7,798 nt of DNA from JANYCD01 sp043738385. Lineage in GTDB: Bacteria > Pseudomonadota > Gammaproteobacteria > Burkholderiales > Rhodocyclaceae. Position numbers and translations under genes: made by a program. Position 1 is the first letter of the stretch, and each line of letters starts with the position of its first letter. The notes under the pieces are model-generated. The model was not told the origin of the DNA. It saw only the letters and a list, made by a program, of their open reading frames with translations, and did no database searches. Below are positions 6,264 through 7,798 of this stretch, in pieces. Where the stretch lies: the NCBI GenBank assembly GCA_043738385.1, contig JAYUGL010000017.1, forward strand, positions 1 to 7,798, given 5' to 3'.

Positions 6264-7658
6264 TCAGCCTTCGTCGTTCACCCAGCGCATGAATCGATGC
6301 AGAGGGAAAAAGCCGTCGTGAGGCAGCCCTCGTTCGACCTCGATCGCATTGCCGATATCCACGATGCGTTGTACGCCGGCGCAGGCAAGCGCGTTGCGAA
6401 GTTCAGCCTTGCGCGAGGACGGATAGACGCCCACGGTCTGCGTGGCGAGGTTCACGTACTGAATGGCGTCAGCCAAACTGGGCACGGCAACGACGTTGAC
6501 CACGCGACCATCCGGATGGAACTCGACAGGTTCAGTGGAACGGATGACCACGCCGGAGCCTGCGTAGTCGCCCCACACCCTGTAGTAGTCATCGATTCCG
6601 CGCAGGCCTTCGATTTCTTCGCGCAGGTTGTTGGGCAGCGCCCGTCCGGCGGCGGTGCAATACTGGCGCTCGACCGCCATTTTTTCATGCAGCATCGCGC
6701 AATAGCGGTCGACCTGCTCGATTGTTCCTTCGATGAATTGGTAGCGGCTCGATGCACAGGCTTGCTGCTCGAAAATGGTCGCATCGGTCGCTGCCTGATC
6801 GGCCACTTGGGCGAGCGATTCATCCGATGCAAAGGCCTCGATGCCGATCATCGAAATCGAAGTCTTGGGATCGAAGGCAACCAGCTCGAAGCCCGGCCCG
6901 ATGTAGTTCTTGGCGCTGCGCAAGGTCGATTCGCCACCCCATGCCGCAAGCTTGTCGAAGAACTGCGGACGGAACAGCATGCTCTCCACCTGCGCATCGC
7001 CGCCGCGCCAATAGGCGGCGGAAAAGGAGCGGGCAGTGGGATGTCCGGGTGCGACGGCCGACAGAGCACGCAGCAGCATCGTCGCCGTGAACAAATCGTT
7101 CGAGGGCAGCTTGAGCAGATGCACGCCCTTGGAGAGCGCGCTCCAGACGATGGTGAGCGCCGAAGCCAGCGGTGCATTGCCGGCGATGATATGCACGATA
7201 CGCGGCGGGTAGGCGCGCACACGATGACTGCGCCCCGAAGGAGGTGTCGGCACCTGGCGCCATCCGTCGAGGATGTCCGGGCCGCCCAGCTCGCGTTCGA
7301 CCTGGTATTCAAGTTCGGCGCGATCAAACAGCGCCGGCAATTCGTCGAAGCTGCGGCTGAGCACCGGATAGGGCAGCGGGCTGGTTTGCGATGATCGTTG
7401 CAGCGTGTCGGCGACGAGACCATCAGGATCGCTGGCGATCCAGCGACCGGCTTCGACCAGCACATCGATGATTTCGGCGAGCGGGGTTTCGAACGCCGGG
7501 CCGGGCTCGGATCGCTTCCAGACCAGGTCGTTGAGCTTAAGCGGCGGTGTCGCGAAACGTGCATGCGGCGGCCCGTAAACCTGTTCGCCCCCGGCGACGA
7601 ACTCACCTTTGATGATGTGTCCGACAGCAACCGGTTCGTTGAGGACTTCCGCGTTCAA
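6264..7658 (-). CDS. LuxC-family acyl-CoA / acyl-protein reductase
   Basis: LuxC-type enzymes use NADPH to reduce an activated acyl group (acyl-CoA or acyl bound to LuxE) to an aldehyde through a cysteine thioester. From the TTG at 7658 the product is 464 residues, close to about 475 for LuxC proteins. Seen in order: RIVHIIAGNAPLASAL (153-168), LAAWGGESTLRSAKNYIGPG (237-256), EQQACASSR with nucleophile Cys301, VVAVPSLADAIQYVN (389-403), and the C-terminal GLPHDGFFPLHRFMRWV (444-460). An upstream in-frame extension to 7784 is rejected because it overlaps the preceding gene and looks unlike protein. GGAGGG lies 8 bases before TTG, and the start shares TTGA with the stop of that gene, implying translational coupling. 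The first about 90 residues are the least recognisable. The acyl substrate is unknown. Confidence 0.87.
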   Translation of the reverse strand: MNAEVLNEPVAVGHIIKGEFVAGGEQVYGPPHARFATPPLKLNDLVWKRSEPGPAFETPLAEIIDVLVEAGRWIASDPDGLVADTLQRSSQTSPLPYPVLSRSFDELPALFDRAELEYQVERELGGPDILDGWRQVPTPPSGRSHRVRAYPPRIVHIIAGNAPLASALTIVWSALSKGVHLLKLPSNDLFTATMLLRALSAVAPGHPTARSFSAAYWRGGDAQVESMLFRPQFFDKLAAWGGESTLRSAKNYIGPGFELVAFDPKTSISMIGIEAFASDESLAQVADQAATDATIFEQQACASSRYQFIEGTIEQVDRYCAMLHEKMAVERQYCTAAGRALPNNLREEIEGLRGIDDYYRVWGDYAGSGVVIRSTEPVEFHPDGRVVNVVAVPSLADAIQYVNLATQTVGVYPSSRKAELRNALACAGVQRIVDIGNAIEVERGLPHDGFFPLHRFMRWVNDEG

Positions 7659-7798
7659 GAAGGCAGCCCTCCGCGAACATAGGCATCGATGGTGCCGGCA
7701 CAACCAATATGGTCTTCCTCGCCCGCTTGCGCGTAACGAACCACGGTATCCAGGATCACCGGGCCAGCACGCCCGCAGGCGCATTTTGCGGAGAGATC
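7655..7798 (-). CDS. 3' end of an upstream gene, possibly LuxE-like (partial)
   Basis: Only the last 47 codons and the TGA (7657-7655) are inside the window; the gene continues past base 7798. The fragment carries CACGR early and HIGCAGTIDAYVRGG close to the end. Its stop overlaps the TTG start of the LuxC-like gene by two bases. In bioluminescent bacteria LuxE (acyl-protein synthetase) is the partner of LuxC and bears its acylated cysteine near the C-terminus, and here three cysteines lie in the last 47 residues. Position and the cysteines suggest a LuxE-like acyl-activating protein, but the fragment is too short for a firm call. Another adenylate-forming ligase or an unrelated protein remains possible. 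That it is a real coding end is well supported by the coupled start. Confidence 0.6.
   Translation of the reverse strand, partial: DLSAKCACGRAGPVILDTVVRYAQAGEEDHIGCAGTIDAYVRGGLPS
7667..7672 (-). promoter_or_regulatory. Ribosome binding site deciding the TTG start of the LuxC-like gene
   Basis: On the minus strand GGAGGG lies inside the end of the upstream coding sequence, 8 bases before TTG (7658-7656). No ATG or GTG with comparable spacing exists in frame nearby. This makes the overlapping TTG the best start. Confidence 0.75.

Noticed and set aside
6297..7394. A 365-codon plus-strand open frame opposite the LuxC-like gene
   Set aside because: The minus strand carries clear LuxC motifs here, and the plus-strand translation has no family features, so it is a shadow frame.
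7659..7784. N-terminal extension of the LuxC-like gene to an ATG at 7784
   Set aside because: It overlaps the better reading of the upstream gene in another frame, is rich in Arg and Cys in a non-protein-like way, and lacks the coupled ribosome site.
1..7798. CRISPR arrays, insertion sequences, tandem repeats
   Set aside because: No regularly spaced repeats, transposase-like protein or terminal inverted repeats were seen when reading both strands.

Overview
The window reads as chromosomal DNA of a Gram-negative proteobacterium, most likely a betaproteobacterium. The evidence is a PNPase whose residue numbering matches E. coli, a DksA with the full C4 zinc finger, and tRNA genes with encoded CCA ends. 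The class assignment is inference from protein style and gene mix; no rRNA is present.

Layout. Bases 1-100 hold a rho-independent terminator of an unseen upstream gene, then a second hairpin and the Shine-Dalgarno of pnp. pnp (109-2220, +) encodes polynucleotide phosphorylase. It converges on dksA (2288-2716, -), and a two-way terminator lies between them. dksA is divergent from a tRNA cluster Pro(UGG)-Arg(UCU)-His(GUG) (2902-3304, +). Both dksA and the tRNA cluster have near-consensus sigma70 promoters with C-rich discriminators. An 18-bp perfect hairpin terminator (3317-3360) closes the tRNA cluster and also faces the last gene of the next block.

The rest (3401-7798) is a minus-strand block, given here in transcription order. 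It starts with the 3' end of a gene cut by the window edge, possibly LuxE-like. Next is a LuxC-family acyl-CoA reductase whose TTG start overlaps the previous stop codon. Then come an aldehyde dehydrogenase of the 2-hydroxymuconic/2-aminomuconic semialdehyde type and a luciferase-like (LLM) flavin monooxygenase. The two spacers before the last two genes (151 and 108 nt) carry a related imperfect dyad, suggesting one shared regulator.

How the genes work together. The first half is housekeeping: RNA turnover, stringent-response transcription control and tRNA supply. The second half looks like an accessory catabolic block in which a carboxyl group is reduced to an aldehyde, aldehydes are oxidised, and a flavin-dependent oxygenation takes place. 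It resembles the parts list of bacterial bioluminescence (LuxC, perhaps LuxE, and a LuxA-like protein). The muconic-semialdehyde-type dehydrogenase, however, points to aromatic or related ring catabolism, not light production. The substrate cannot be read from this window.
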